The position numbers were made by a program, and so were the translations under genes. From Methylomonas fluvii (lineage in GTDB: Bacteria > Pseudomonadota > Gammaproteobacteria > Methylococcales > Methylomonadaceae), in the NCBI RefSeq assembly GCF_014850975.1, contig NZ_JACXST010000001.1, forward strand, positions 1,116,001 through 1,180,000: DNA of 64,000 nt. Direction: 5' to 3'. Under the pieces are notes generated by a model that saw only the letters and a program-made list of their open reading frames with translations, ran no database searches and had not been told where the DNA came from. This document shows, in pieces, positions 45,755 through 54,759 of the stretch (position 1 is the first letter of the stretch; each line of letters begins with the position of its first letter).

Positions 45755-46177
45755 TCAGACAAAGGCGTAGGCAACGGCGATATAACGCAACACTTTACCT
45801 AAAAAAATCGCCAACAGCGAGGATAGTATGGAAAGGCGTAACCAGCCGCCGGCAAAACACAGGCCGTCGCCCACCAGCGGTAACCAGGAAAACAGCAAGG
45901 CCCAACTGCCCCAACGGCGCACGGTATTTAGCGATTTTTGATGCTGCTTGGCTAAAGCTTCTGCGGGATATTTTTTGGCGGCCCACAGGCCCAGCCACCA
46001 GGTGGTCATTGCGCCCAAGGTGTTGCCGATAGTGGCGATGGCTACTAACTGGCTGACGGAATGTTGTTGGCTGTTAACCAGATAGGCCAGTATCGCTTCT
46101 GAACCGCCGGGTGCGACTGTCGAGGAGATGAAAGCGCTGATGAATAATCCCAAAGGGCCGAGCGATTCTAACTGCAT
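45755..46177 (-). CDS. YqaA-like VTT/DedA-related membrane protein
   Basis: Membrane protein of 140 residues of the YqaA type: GLFISAFISSTVAPGGSEAIL at the N-terminus, TIGNTLGAMTTWWLG, and RWGSWALLFSWLPLVGDGL, which correspond to the re-entrant loops of the DedA superfamily. Function is unknown; lipid-carrier translocation is the general idea for the fold. It is first in a two-gene unit with the polytopic protein after it and lies after the cupredoxin terminator. Confidence 0.9.
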   Translation of the reverse strand: MQLESLGPLGLFISAFISSTVAPGGSEAILAYLVNSQQHSVSQLVAIATIGNTLGAMTTWWLGLWAAKKYPAEALAKQHQKSLNTVRRWGSWALLFSWLPLVGDGLCFAGGWLRLSILSSLLAIFLGKVLRYIAVAYAFV

Positions 46178-46190
46178 TGTTTTAGCCCAT

Positions 46191-46227
46191 AAAAAAGCCC
46201 CTGAAACAGCTGTTTCAGGGGCTTTTT
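46191..46227 (-). terminator. Strong terminator of the cupredoxin gene
   Basis: A perfect stem with arms agcccctgaaaca and tgtttcaggggct is flanked by A6 on the left and T5 on the right. It should end the minus-strand cupredoxin transcript and could work in both directions. Confidence 0.93.
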
Positions 46228-46236
46228 GCGTAGTCT

Positions 46237-47133
46237 TTATTTATCCGGTAAGGCGATGACGTTTTTACCTGATACCATTTTAATCAGCTTGCCGATCAAT
46301 TGCATGACATAGCCAACCCCGTGCGCGACTTGCTCGAGTACGGTTGCGATAATCTCGCCGGCGCTCATGCCTTTAAAGCGTTTTGCCAACCAAGGTGCGG
46401 CAATAAAACCGATAGCCAAACCGACCACGGTGGTGCCGGAAACAATCGAATCATCGACTGCGGCAACAGGCGCGGGTGCCGCAGCCACTACTGGCGCTGC
46501 CACGGGTGTACTAGGGGCCGGAGCGTCGAGTTTAGGATCGTAAGGTCTGCCGCTGTAATCATCCGGGAAAATCGCCGCAGTTACGCCAGGAATGCTGGGT
46601 AAGTCCTCGCTGCCTTTGCCGACTTTCAATTGGGCTTTCATGCCTTTTTCCATGTGCTGCGCGATGTCGCAATGCACTAAATAGGTTTTGTCGCCGGGCG
46701 GCAGAATCAGCGTGCCGGATACTTTGCCGGGACCGCTAACTTCCAAATGGAACATGCCTTTCGGGTACAAATATTTCGGTAAGCCATGCATCATCCATTG
46801 ATGGCGGATATCATCTTCGTTGATGAAATGTACGGTTAGCTTGGTGCAAGGTTCGAATTGAAATTCCTGCTGATCGAACGCAAACATAGTGCCGGGGAAT
46901 TTCTCGGAATATTTGTGCCCGGCATGCACGGTAATTTCCTTGGTCGCGGTGATTTTGTCGCAGCCGCCGGGCAAGGTGTCGGTGTTTTGGCCCATGACCA
47001 TGCCGCCATCCATATCCATCAAATGACCGTCGCCGTGGTTCATCATCTGATTGTGATCCTGCATTTCTTTTGCGGATACAGCAGTAACAGATAAGGCACA
47101 GACCAGTGTGGCAAGTGATACGAATTTGACCAT
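46237..47133 (-). CDS. Membrane-anchored cupredoxin-domain protein
   Basis: Periplasmic protein of 298 residues. A signal peptide (about 1-21) is followed by a Met/His-rich stretch (DHNQMMNHGDGHLMDMDGG) and a cupredoxin domain with type 1 copper ligand candidates in IRHQWMMHGLP and LVHCDIAQHMEKGM (Cys, His, Met). An Ala/Pro linker leads to a C-terminal hydrophobic segment and basic tail (WLAKRFKG), then an amphipathic end. It lies 134 bases after the 47268 gene, and the two share a layout with the multicopper oxidase: periplasmic head, Ala/Pro linker, C-terminal anchor. An electron-transfer or copper-handling role is likely; the partner is unknown. Confidence 0.88.
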   Translation of the reverse strand: MVKFVSLATLVCALSVTAVSAKEMQDHNQMMNHGDGHLMDMDGGMVMGQNTDTLPGGCDKITATKEITVHAGHKYSEKFPGTMFAFDQQEFQFEPCTKLTVHFINEDDIRHQWMMHGLPKYLYPKGMFHLEVSGPGKVSGTLILPPGDKTYLVHCDIAQHMEKGMKAQLKVGKGSEDLPSIPGVTAAIFPDDYSGRPYDPKLDAPAPSTPVAAPVVAAAPAPVAAVDDSIVSGTTVVGLAIGFIAAPWLAKRFKGMSAGEIIATVLEQVAHGVGYVMQLIGKLIKMVSGKNVIALPDK

Positions 47134-47215
47134 TATTGCATTACCTCGAAGGGGCTTTATGTATAGCGTGGATTATGCCGCGATAGTTCTGATTGACAAG
47201 GCTGCCGGAAATTAC

Positions 47216-47247
47216 GTTATTCCGCCGCGCAGCATAGGCGGAATAAC
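47216..47247. repeat. Palindromic repeat between the two copper-type genes
   Basis: Perfect 11-bp arms gttattccgcc (47216-47226) and ggcggaataac (47237-47247) with a 10-base loop and no T run. It lies after the 47268 gene and before the cupredoxin gene, so it may protect the first message or be a REP-type element. Confidence 0.7.
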
Positions 47248-47267
47248 GGTTCTTGCGGCGTATTTTT

Positions 47268-47861
47268 TTAGATTTCTTTCGCTTTGCCAATCATGCCGTC
47301 AACTTTGCGTTTGAAACCGGCGTTAGACAGATAAAGGATGTACAAGCCAGCGAACAACACCAATGCATACAAGGCATAGCTACCTTTGCTGGTCGGTTGG
47401 CCTGCGCCGGCTTTAAAGCTCATGTGGGCATCCAATCTTTCGCCGTTATCTTGCAGTAACGTGATGTGGATTAAATGTTTGCCGGCTTCCGGCACGCCTT
47501 GCGGCAGGTTAAGAATGACGGTGCCGGATTTATGTTTTTCGGCCGCTTGGAAGAAAACCCGTTTGCCTTCCGGCTCTTTGGTCACTTCAAATTCGATAGC
47601 CATGCCGCGATAGCGTTGGTCTTGATAGTCGAAGACCAATTGAGTCAATGTATTGATGTCGGGAATATTGCCGCAGAACTCTTCCGCCGGGTAGGCATTA
47701 GGCTGGTAAGCGGTGTAATGGATCCAGTGGTCTTTTTCCAATTCGAACTTACATTGGTCAGTATCGGTACCTGCCGCGCCGCCGTGCGCCAATACTGTTG
47801 ATGAAAAAATCAGGCCCAACAGGCCCAGTAAACCGTTTCTTAATATGCGAGAGCTTCTCAT
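47268..47861 (-). CDS. Exported protein with C-terminal anchor, partner of the cupredoxin gene
   Basis: Protein of 197 residues. A signal peptide (about 1-25, TVLAHGG) is followed by a beta-rich periplasmic domain of about 120 residues with two Cys (DQCKFELEKDHWIHYTAY, EEFCGNIPDI) and the His residues of HWIHY, then one membrane helix (YALYALVLFAGLYILYLS) and a basic tail. The mature N-terminus begins with His (AHGG), as in copper-brace proteins, provided cleavage occurs right before it. I recognise no named family. It precedes the cupredoxin gene on the same strand; a shared copper function is inferred. Confidence 0.8.
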   Translation of the reverse strand: MRSSRILRNGLLGLLGLIFSSTVLAHGGAAGTDTDQCKFELEKDHWIHYTAYQPNAYPAEEFCGNIPDINTLTQLVFDYQDQRYRGMAIEFEVTKEPEGKRVFFQAAEKHKSGTVILNLPQGVPEAGKHLIHITLLQDNGERLDAHMSFKAGAGQPTSKGSYALYALVLFAGLYILYLSNAGFKRKVDGMIGKAKEI

Positions 47862-48173
47862 AAATACCCTTCCCGTGTTAATAAATGCTGTAGTTTTTAT
47901 TATTTTTCATGTGGTTATACATGAACGTGTTTAAATCATTGGCGAACGTAACTGCCTGATTTGGATCAAAACAGCGCCTAACTCTAGCACATCGCCATAG
48001 CCAAAGAAAGGCTGTCGTGCCGTTGTTGAGATGATCGATTCAAGCTGTAATTTTTTTTGTCAGCAATCAAAGACAATCCTTATAATGGGGTTATGAATCA
48101 TTCCTTTAAATTGCCTCTGCCTGTTCAGGTCTACTGAAATATCCCCCTATCCGGTTAATTAAATAACAACAAT
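47862..48173. other. Divergent promoter interval
   Basis: 312 bases between the minus-strand 47268 gene and pgi. It holds the pgi promoter at 48057-48086 and AT-rich sequence (47875-47935) probably serving the minus-strand gene. No further gene was seen. Confidence 0.6.
48057..48086 (+). promoter_or_regulatory. Sigma-70-type promoter of pgi
   Basis: TTGTCA at 48057-48062 and TATAAT at 48081-48086 with an 18-base spacer. The start would lie about 80 bases before the pgi ATG. Confidence 0.75.
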
Positions 48174-49811
48174 ATGTCCAAATTAATAAACTCTGCCGAA
48201 TGGAATGCCGTTAAGCAACATCACCGCGAGATTGCCGGCAAATTTTGCATGAAGGATGCGTTCGATAAAGATCCGCAACGCTTCGACAAGTTTTCCGTGA
48301 CATTTGGCGATTTGCTGTTCGATTTCTCTAAAAATCTAATTACCGAAGAAACTTTGCCTTTGTTGATTGAATTGGCAAGCCGCGCGGAGCTTTCCGCCAA
48401 GACCGAAGCCATGTTTTCCGGTTCCATTATTAATACCACGGAAAAACGCGCTGTCTTGCATACCGCCTTACGCAACCGCAGTAATAAGCCGGTATTTTTT
48501 CGCGGCAAAGACGTCATGCCGGAAATCAATAAAGTTTTGGCAAAAATGCGCATATTCACTGAACAAGTCCGTTCAGGTGCCTGGACCGGCTACTCCGGCA
48601 AAACCATTACCGACATCGTCAACATCGGTATCGGCGGTTCCGATTTGGGCCCTAAAATGGTCGATACCGCGCTGGCGCCCTACGGCAAAGACGGCTTAAA
48701 AGCGCACTTTGTATCCAATGTGGATCAAACCGACATCGTGGAGACGCTGAAACCGCTTAATCCGGAAACCACGCTGTTTTTGATTTCCTCAAAAACCTTT
48801 ACCACGCAAGAAACCATGACCAACGCCCGCTCGGCGCGTAACTGGTTTTTGCAGGCGGCTGGCGATCCCGCGCATATTTCCAAACATTTCGTGGCTATCT
48901 CAACTAACGTCACCAAGGTTAAGGAGTTTGGTATCGACCCAGACAATATGTTCGAATTTTGGGATTGGGTCGGCGGCCGTTATTCCCTGTGGTCCGTGAT
49001 AGGCATGTCCATTGCCCTGTACATAGGCATGGACAATTTCGAAGAATTGCTGATGGGCGCGCATATTGCCGACGAGCATTTCCGCAGCGCGCCATTCGAA
49101 AAAAACATCCCTGTGATCATGGGCTTGCTGGGCATCTGGTACAACAACTTCTTCGAAGCGGAAACCTACGCAATTTTGCCGTACGCGCAGTCCTTGAAAT
49201 ATTTTGCCGATTATTTCCAGCAGGGCGACATGGAAAGCAACGGCAAAAGCGCTACCATCAGCGGTGATAAGGTTGACTACAACACCGGTCCGATTATTTG
49301 GGGCCAGCCTGGCACCAATGGCCAACACGCTTTTTTTCAGTTGATTCATCAAGGGACCAAGCTGATTCCCGGCGATTTCCTGGCGGCAGCGCAAAGCCAG
49401 TACAACTTGCCGGATCACCACGATATTCTGATCTCCAACTTTCTGGCGCAAGCCGAAGCGTTGATGCGCGGCAAAACCGAAGACGAAGTTAGAAAAGATT
49501 TGAGTCACGAGCCCAATCTGGACGACGCTTTGATTGCCTCGAAAATTTTCGAAGGCAACAAACCTTCCAACTCGTTTTTATTCAAAAAACTAACCCCTAG
49601 AACCTTGGGCACCTTGATTGCGTTTTACGAACACAAAATCTTCGTACAAGGCGTGATCTGGAATATCAATTCCTTTGATCAAATGGGTGTGGAATTGGGG
49701 AAAGTGTTAGCGCGGGCGATTCTGCCGCAGCTGAAAAACGAAGACGTCATCACCGACCACGACAGCTCCACCAACGGCCTGATCAACGCTTACAAGCGCT
49801 TGCGTAAATAA
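48174..49811 (+). CDS. pgi: Glucose-6-phosphate isomerase
   Basis: Interconverts glucose 6-phosphate and fructose 6-phosphate. The protein has 545 residues, near the usual 549. Signature segments: [59 protein letters not shown] and the C-terminal [16 protein letters not shown]. The catalytic Glu lies in FEFWDWVGG neighbourhood and the His in NGQHAF. It is a single gene with its own promoter. The ribosome-binding site is weak. Confidence 0.98.
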   Translation: MSKLINSAEWNAVKQHHREIAGKFCMKDAFDKDPQRFDKFSVTFGDLLFDFSKNLITEETLPLLIELASRAELSAKTEAMFSGSIINTTEKRAVLHTALRNRSNKPVFFRGKDVMPEINKVLAKMRIFTEQVRSGAWTGYSGKTITDIVNIGIGGSDLGPKMVDTALAPYGKDGLKAHFVSNVDQTDIVETLKPLNPETTLFLISSKTFTTQETMTNARSARNWFLQAAGDPAHISKHFVAISTNVTKVKEFGIDPDNMFEFWDWVGGRYSLWSVIGMSIALYIGMDNFEELLMGAHIADEHFRSAPFEKNIPVIMGLLGIWYNNFFEAETYAILPYAQSLKYFADYFQQGDMESNGKSATISGDKVDYNTGPIIWGQPGTNGQHAFFQLIHQGTKLIPGDFLAAAQSQYNLPDHHDILISNFLAQAEALMRGKTEDEVRKDLSHEPNLDDALIASKIFEGNKPSNSFLFKKLTPRTLGTLIAFYEHKIFVQGVIWNINSFDQMGVELGKVLARAILPQLKNEDVITDHDSSTNGLINAYKRLRK

Positions 49812-50405
49812 GTTTACGCAATAGGCTATTTTAGAAAGCGAACATCCAGCCTTTGGTGGGTAAAGCCGTTTTCTAAACCTGAAGGTTGCAGCATATTTTC
49901 GCAGCCTTCAGGTGCCATACCGGTCAATCGAGTAATTATTCCTATTGTTGTCCTTTCAGGAGCGAATGATCTAGTACTTAATATCGCAACTAAGCACTAG
50001 CAGGATGCTTGAAAGTTGCTGAGAGTCCTGAATCAGAAAGCTTCGTCCTCGTTCGGCCGGGGTAACGTGGTCTAAGAAAAACGCGGCAAGGCCGGCCACA
50101 TCGTCACCCGCTACCAATACGATAGCGACAACCGCCTGATTCGCGCCGAAACGCCGATTGGCACGACGCAATACCGCTACGACGCAATGAGCCGGCGTAT
50201 CGCCAAGCACACTGCTCAAGGTGAAACCCGCTTTCAATACGACGGCCGCACCTGCTGGCGGAAACCGACTACCAGCGCAGCCGCATCTAATCAAGTGGAA
50301 AAACTAGCCGACGCCGGCCGAGTAATTCCCGGAAATGAATCCTTGTACTGTGACTGTGTGCCTATGGCAGAATGGTGTTAACTCATTTTTTAAAGGGATA
50401 CTCGT
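49812..50405. other. Degenerate interval between pgi and the TssJ-like gene
   Basis: 594 bases without an intact gene. It contains a long hairpin after pgi (cctgaaggttgc 49878-49889 and gcagccttcagg 49901-49912, one G-T wobble, no T run) and an Rhs gene remnant at 50076-50291. The final 100 bases form the leader of the TssJ-like gene. Confidence 0.7.
50076..50291 (+). pseudogene. Rhs/YD-repeat gene remnant
   Basis: Reading codons from 50076 gives clear YD repeats: VTRYQYDSDNRLIRAETPIG, then TTQYRYDAMSRRIAKHTAQG and ETRFQYDG. At about 50250 the frame must shift by one base to continue as HLLAETDYQRSRI and then a stop. The 5' end is bounded by an in-frame stop (50073). No start codon or ribosome-binding site fits. 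It is therefore a short, frameshifted fragment of an Rhs-type toxin or cell-surface protein gene. Confidence 0.85.
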
Positions 50406-50912
50406 ATGTTGTTAGCCAGATTACTACCCGTTTTTTTTGCCTCGTTGTTGGCTGCGTGTGCAGAGGTGCCGGAGCAACCGGCTCCGCCACCGCCAACAGT
50501 TGTTGAGCTAACGCTAAACAGCACTGCTTCAATTAATCCCGACGCCGACGGTAAAGCCTCGCCGGTGGTGTTAAGAATTTACGAATTACGGGAGCAGAGT
50601 GGTTTTAACGGTGCCGATTTTTTTGCCATATTCGATAAAGAGCAGGCTACTTTGGCGGCCGACCTGGTACGCAAACAAGAGTTGGTGATAAAGCCCGGCG
50701 AGAACAAATCCTTGCGGATCGAGCCTGCCGCCGATACCCGGATACTGGGATTTTTCGCGGCTTTTCGTAAACTGGATAATGCCGGCTGGCGCACGTTGAC
50801 CGAGTTGAAAGCGCATCAGAACAATGCGGTCTTACTGAAGCTAGATGCCAATAGTTTAACTGTGACCAATACGCCGACGGAACCCGCGCCCGCAGCACCT
50901 AAAGAAGATTAG
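50406..50912 (+). CDS. Orphan TssJ-like type VI secretion lipoprotein
   Basis: Predicted outer-membrane lipoprotein of 168 residues with lipobox LLAAC (Cys18). A Pro-rich tether is followed by a transthyretin-like domain with VELTLNSTASINPDADG, SPVVLRIYELREQSGF, ADFFAIFDKE and RILGFFAAFRKLDNAGWR, all typical of TssJ/VasD. In type VI secretion it anchors the TssM/TssL membrane complex. No other tss gene is present in the window; it follows an Rhs remnant. AAGGGA upstream supports the ATG. It could serve a complete system located elsewhere or be a leftover. Confidence 0.88.
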   Translation: MLLARLLPVFFASLLAACAEVPEQPAPPPPTVVELTLNSTASINPDADGKASPVVLRIYELREQSGFNGADFFAIFDKEQATLAADLVRKQELVIKPGENKSLRIEPAADTRILGFFAAFRKLDNAGWRTLTELKAHQNNAVLLKLDANSLTVTNTPTEPAPAAPKED

Positions 50913-50970
50913 GTAGGGAATAACGACAGGGACTATGGGTTAGCTTTTAGTCCCTGGGCGGTTTAAGCAA

Positions 50971-51258
50971 TTAAAAAACCGGTACCACCAGCACAAACAC
51001 GAACGCGATTACCGTCCAAATCACGATCTTGGTTTTTAACGGCGTGTTGCGCCACAGGGTTTTCAACTCAGCTCTCAGGGCTTGCGAGCGGTCTTCGGCC
51101 GCGCGAATGCGTTTGAATGCGCCTTTTAGCGATTGGCTTTCCTGCTTTTGCTGTTCTGCGTACAGTAATGCGTCGAGCTGGGAATAAAACATGTCGCAAC
51201 TCGGACATTTAAATGCCTCGCCCAACCTGGGCTGGCCGCATTGCGGGCAGTTTTTCAT
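50971..51258 (-). CDS. Small zinc-ribbon protein with C-terminal membrane helix
   Basis: Protein of 95 residues. The N-terminal zinc ribbon is CPQCGQPRLG then CPSCDMFY. A helical, charged middle part follows and one membrane helix ends the protein (IVIWTVIAFVFVLVV). It lies 62 bases after prlC on the same strand, so it may be the last gene of the hemB-aroE-HDOD-prlC run. Function is unknown. Confidence 0.85.
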   Translation of the reverse strand: MKNCPQCGQPRLGEAFKCPSCDMFYSQLDALLYAEQQKQESQSLKGAFKRIRAAEDRSQALRAELKTLWRNTPLKTKIVIWTVIAFVFVLVVPVF

Positions 51259-51319
51259 TTTTGCTCCTGAAGAACTCGATTGCCTTGATGACCAGCATCA
51301 AGGCAAATGTGGGGAACAT

Positions 51320-53359
51320 TTACGCGGCGATACCATTATGTCTGAGCAAGGCGTCGATATTGGGTTCGCGGCCGCGGAAGTTTTTGAATAAGGTCATCGC
51401 ATCGCTGCTGCCGCCTTGTTCCAGGATGTTATTCAGGAAAGACTCGCCGGTAGCTCTGTCGAAAATGCCTTTTTCCTCGAATAAGGAAAAGGCGTCGGCC
51501 GACAACACTTCCGCCCATTTGTAGCTGTAATAACCGGCTGCATAACCGCCGGCGAAAATATGCGAGAAGCTGTGGGCGAAACGGTTGAACTCCGGTACTT
51601 TGACCACTGCCACTTGATCGCGCACCTGTTTGAGGATGCTATAAATCTGGCCACCCTTGGCTGGGTCGTAATGCTGGTGCATCTTGAAATCGAACAAGCT
51701 GAATTCCAACTGCCGCACCATCATCATGCCTGCTTGAAAGTTCTTCGCCGCCAACATTTTGTCGTACAACGCATCGGGTAGCGGTTCACCGGTTTGATAA
51801 TGACCGGAGATTAAGCCCAGCGCTTCTTTTTCCCAGCACCAGTTTTCCATGAATTGGCTGGGCAGTTCTACCGCATCCCACTCGACGCCGTTGATGCCGG
51901 ATACGCCAAGGTGGTCGATCTGGGTCAACATGTGATGCAGACCGTGGCCGAATTCGTGAAACAGCGTTTCCACTTCGTCGTGGGTCAGCAAGGCCGGGTC
52001 GTTGCCAGTCGGCGGGGTAAAGTTGCAGGTTAAATACGCCACCGGTGTTTGTAGTGCATCGCCAACTTTTTTGCGGCACACGCAATCATCCATCCAGGCA
52101 CCGCCGCGCTTTTTGGCGCGGGCGTAGAGGTCCAGGAAGAAGCGGCCGCGCAACTGGCCGTTCTTGTCCAAAATCTGATAAAAGCGGGCGTCGGGGTGCC
52201 ATGTGTCGAAGTCTTTGATTTCGCTGATTTGCAGGCCATAGAGTTTATCGACGATGGCAAACAGGCCGGGCACGACTTTGTTGTCGGGGAAATAGGCTTT
52301 CACTTCTTCTTGCGACAGTTGGTAGAAATGTTGGCGCATTTTTTCCGAGTAATAACCGATGTCCCAAGCTTGTAAGTCATTCAGGCCGTGCTCGGCAGCG
52401 GCAAACTCTTTCAGCTCGGTCAAATCGCGGCGAGCCTGGCGCCAGGATTTATCGGCCAAATCTTCCAGAAACTTCACCACGTCGTCGGTGGATTTGGCCA
52501 TTTTGGTAGCCAGCGAATATTCGGCGTAGTTGTTATAGCCCAGCAGTTGGGCCTTTTCATGGCGCAAGGCCAGGATTTGTTCCATGATCTCCGAGTTGTC
52601 CCATTGCCCGGCATGCGGACCTTGATCGGAGGCGCGGGTACAGAAAGCCTCGTAATGTTCGCGGCGTAACTCCCGGTTATCGGCGTAGGTCATCACCGCC
52701 AGATAGGAGGGGAATTGCAGATTGATCAGCCAGCCGTCCTTGCCTTCCGCTTCAGCGGCTTGTTTGGCTTGCGCCAGCGCGGACTCCGGCAAGCCGGCCA
52801 GGTCTTCGATATGGGTAATCTGTTTGTGCCAGGCATTGGTGGCATCCAGCAAATTTTCTTCGTATTGGCTGGCCAATTTTGATAACTGTTGGTTGATGTC
52901 TTTATAGCGAGCTTGTTGTTCGGGCGCTAAGTCCACGCCGGACAAATGAAAATCTCGCAGGGCGTTATTGACGATTTTCTGTTGGGCGCGGTCGAGCTTG
53001 GCAAAGTCGGCGCTGTCATGGATGGCCCGATAAGCCTCGTACAATGCCCGGTTCTGCCCGGTTTCGGTCGCATATTCGCTGAGCTTGCCAAGGCAGGCGT
53101 TGTAAGCATCGCGCATCGCTTCGCTGTTGACCACAGAATTCATATGGCTGACCGGCGACCAAGCTTTGTTGAGGTGGTCTTCGGCGGCTTCGATGGGTTC
53201 GATCAGGTTTTGCCAAGTGTAAGGGCCGCCGGCTGCCAACTGCCGGGCGATGGTTTGCCGAGTGTCGCTCAGTAACTGATTGATCGCAGGTTCTACGTGT
53301 TCTGGCCGGATTTTAGAAAATTGCGGCAGTTCGGTGTTTTCGAGCAAAGGATTGGTCAT
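51320..53359 (-). CDS. prlC: Oligopeptidase A (M3 family)
   Basis: Cytoplasmic zinc metallopeptidase of 679 residues that degrades signal peptides and other short peptides. The zinc motif HEFGHGLHHML lies near residue 467, with the third-ligand Glu in the WDAVELPSQFMENW segment. GVEWDAVELPSQF and SFSHIFAGGYAAGYYSY are strong family signatures. Length matches E. coli OpdA (680). It lies 34 bases downstream of the third HDOD gene. Confidence 0.97.
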   Translation of the reverse strand: MTNPLLENTELPQFSKIRPEHVEPAINQLLSDTRQTIARQLAAGGPYTWQNLIEPIEAAEDHLNKAWSPVSHMNSVVNSEAMRDAYNACLGKLSEYATETGQNRALYEAYRAIHDSADFAKLDRAQQKIVNNALRDFHLSGVDLAPEQQARYKDINQQLSKLASQYEENLLDATNAWHKQITHIEDLAGLPESALAQAKQAAEAEGKDGWLINLQFPSYLAVMTYADNRELRREHYEAFCTRASDQGPHAGQWDNSEIMEQILALRHEKAQLLGYNNYAEYSLATKMAKSTDDVVKFLEDLADKSWRQARRDLTELKEFAAAEHGLNDLQAWDIGYYSEKMRQHFYQLSQEEVKAYFPDNKVVPGLFAIVDKLYGLQISEIKDFDTWHPDARFYQILDKNGQLRGRFFLDLYARAKKRGGAWMDDCVCRKKVGDALQTPVAYLTCNFTPPTGNDPALLTHDEVETLFHEFGHGLHHMLTQIDHLGVSGINGVEWDAVELPSQFMENWCWEKEALGLISGHYQTGEPLPDALYDKMLAAKNFQAGMMMVRQLEFSLFDFKMHQHYDPAKGGQIYSILKQVRDQVAVVKVPEFNRFAHSFSHIFAGGYAAGYYSYKWAEVLSADAFSLFEEKGIFDRATGESFLNNILEQGGSSDAMTLFKNFRGREPNIDALLRHNGIAA

Positions 53360-53393
53360 GTCGTTAGCCAGTCTGATATGAATATCGGGGAAA

Positions 53394-54758
53394 TTAGGAT
53401 AATAAACGCATGGCGGCGTTGACCCGGTTTTGGGCTTTTTTCAACACCATCAAGGAAAAATCAGGGTTGAGTTTACCGTGATTTAGTTTGCTGTAAGAAG
53501 GAATCGAGTTGATATAAGGCAGATCTCGCGCATTGCCGGAACCGAAATAGCTGTGCAATTTGGCGAGGATGACGATGTCGGTCATCGTTAGTTCAGGGCC
53601 GCTGTCGTACAGCCAGTTTTCTGCTTGGTGCGGAATGTTGCCCAGTTGTTCGGGAAAACCCAGCGTGTGCAGCATCAGTACGCCGACCGGGCCGCGTAAA
53701 TAGGGCAGTGCGGTTTTTAGTTCCTGAAAGCTGGGGCCGCCGTCGGGAAATTGTTCGGCAAAATGCAGTAAGGGAATCGCGCCGATGTCGGCAATCAAGC
53801 CGCCCAGCAGGGCGTCTTCCGGGTTAATGTTGCTGCACTCCTGGGCCAACACGAAGCTTAAACTGGAGACATATAGGCTGTTTTTCCATAAGGCCTGCAT
53901 GCCTTTCATGAGTTCCGGGTCGGTGCAACTGAATAATTGTTTCATGCTGATGCCCATCACCAGATTCCGCGTCGCATTCAGGCCGATGCGAGCTACCGCG
54001 TCATGGCAATTGTTGATCGGTATTTCTGTGGCATACAAGGGGCTGTTCGCCACCTGGATTAATTTCGCCACGATGGGCGGGTCCAGTTGAATAATGTCGG
54101 CGGCTCCACGGATACCGATGTCTTTTTGCACCGCATCTTTCAGCTTGAGGGCGACATCCGGTAAAGATGGCAGGCGCAGCTTGTTTTCCCGATAGGCTTG
54201 GGCGAAGCTGTTAAAGAAGCGGCTGCCGTTGATCGGCTCCGGCAGTTGAATGTCGACCAGTTCCACACAATTGGCGCTTTCCTGGCTTTTATCCGTCCAC
54301 AATCGGTTGAGTTGGATGGGAATTTCCAAAACACGCACATCACTGAGGGCCGTGGCGGTAGCGCCGCAACGGCTACCGCTGTTCAGCGGCAGATTGGCTA
54401 ATGTGGAATCGGCGTCGATTTGATAGCGGCTCTCGCTATCCGGTTGCATCGATAGTTGGCCGGCCAACAAATACAGCACGCTGCTGGTCGGTTGCCCCAG
54501 GGTAAAAATAATCGCCCCTTTGGCGTAGGCCAAGCTGAGATGCGGTAATGAGCTTAAGGCGGCGTCATCAAGATCGCGTAAGGGCGCGAATTTTTTCAGC
54601 TGTGCGACGGTAAGCGCTTGCCGATGGCTGGCGCTGGGTTTGGATGCCGCGCTGTTGGGTGATTGACTGGCCGGGTGTGCTGGGTCAGGCGGCACGACTT
54701 TAGGGCTTGGCTTTTTGGCGGTGGTATTTTTTTCCAGTAGTTTGGAAAACCAGTTCAT
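53394..54758 (-). CDS. cNMP-binding-like/HDOD protein (third of three)
   Basis: Protein of 454 residues. After a Pro/Ser/Lys-rich N-terminus come a cyclic-nucleotide-binding-like beta-roll (about 50-150, LKKFAPLRDLDDAALSSLP, AKGAIIFTLGQPTSSVLYLL) and an HDOD domain (about 190-400, LPSLPDVALKLKDAVQKDIG, QLDPPIVAKLIQVANSPLY, LGGLIADIGAIPLLHFAEQF). The consensus ligand-binding loop of CRP is not conserved. It starts 1 base after the second HDOD gene stop. Role in signalling is likely; the output is unknown. Confidence 0.9.
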   Translation of the reverse strand: MNWFSKLLEKNTTAKKPSPKVVPPDPAHPASQSPNSAASKPSASHRQALTVAQLKKFAPLRDLDDAALSSLPHLSLAYAKGAIIFTLGQPTSSVLYLLAGQLSMQPDSESRYQIDADSTLANLPLNSGSRCGATATALSDVRVLEIPIQLNRLWTDKSQESANCVELVDIQLPEPINGSRFFNSFAQAYRENKLRLPSLPDVALKLKDAVQKDIGIRGAADIIQLDPPIVAKLIQVANSPLYATEIPINNCHDAVARIGLNATRNLVMGISMKQLFSCTDPELMKGMQALWKNSLYVSSLSFVLAQECSNINPEDALLGGLIADIGAIPLLHFAEQFPDGGPSFQELKTALPYLRGPVGVLMLHTLGFPEQLGNIPHQAENWLYDSGPELTMTDIVILAKLHSYFGSGNARDLPYINSIPSYSKLNHGKLNPDFSLMVLKKAQNRVNAAMRLLS

Positions 54759-54759
54759 C

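Noticed and set aside
48900..49508. 202-codon minus-strand open frame
   Set aside because: Antisense to pgi signature motifs.
49971..50294. 107-codon minus-strand open frame
   Set aside because: The opposite strand carries clear Rhs YD repeats; the minus-strand frame has no recognisable feature.
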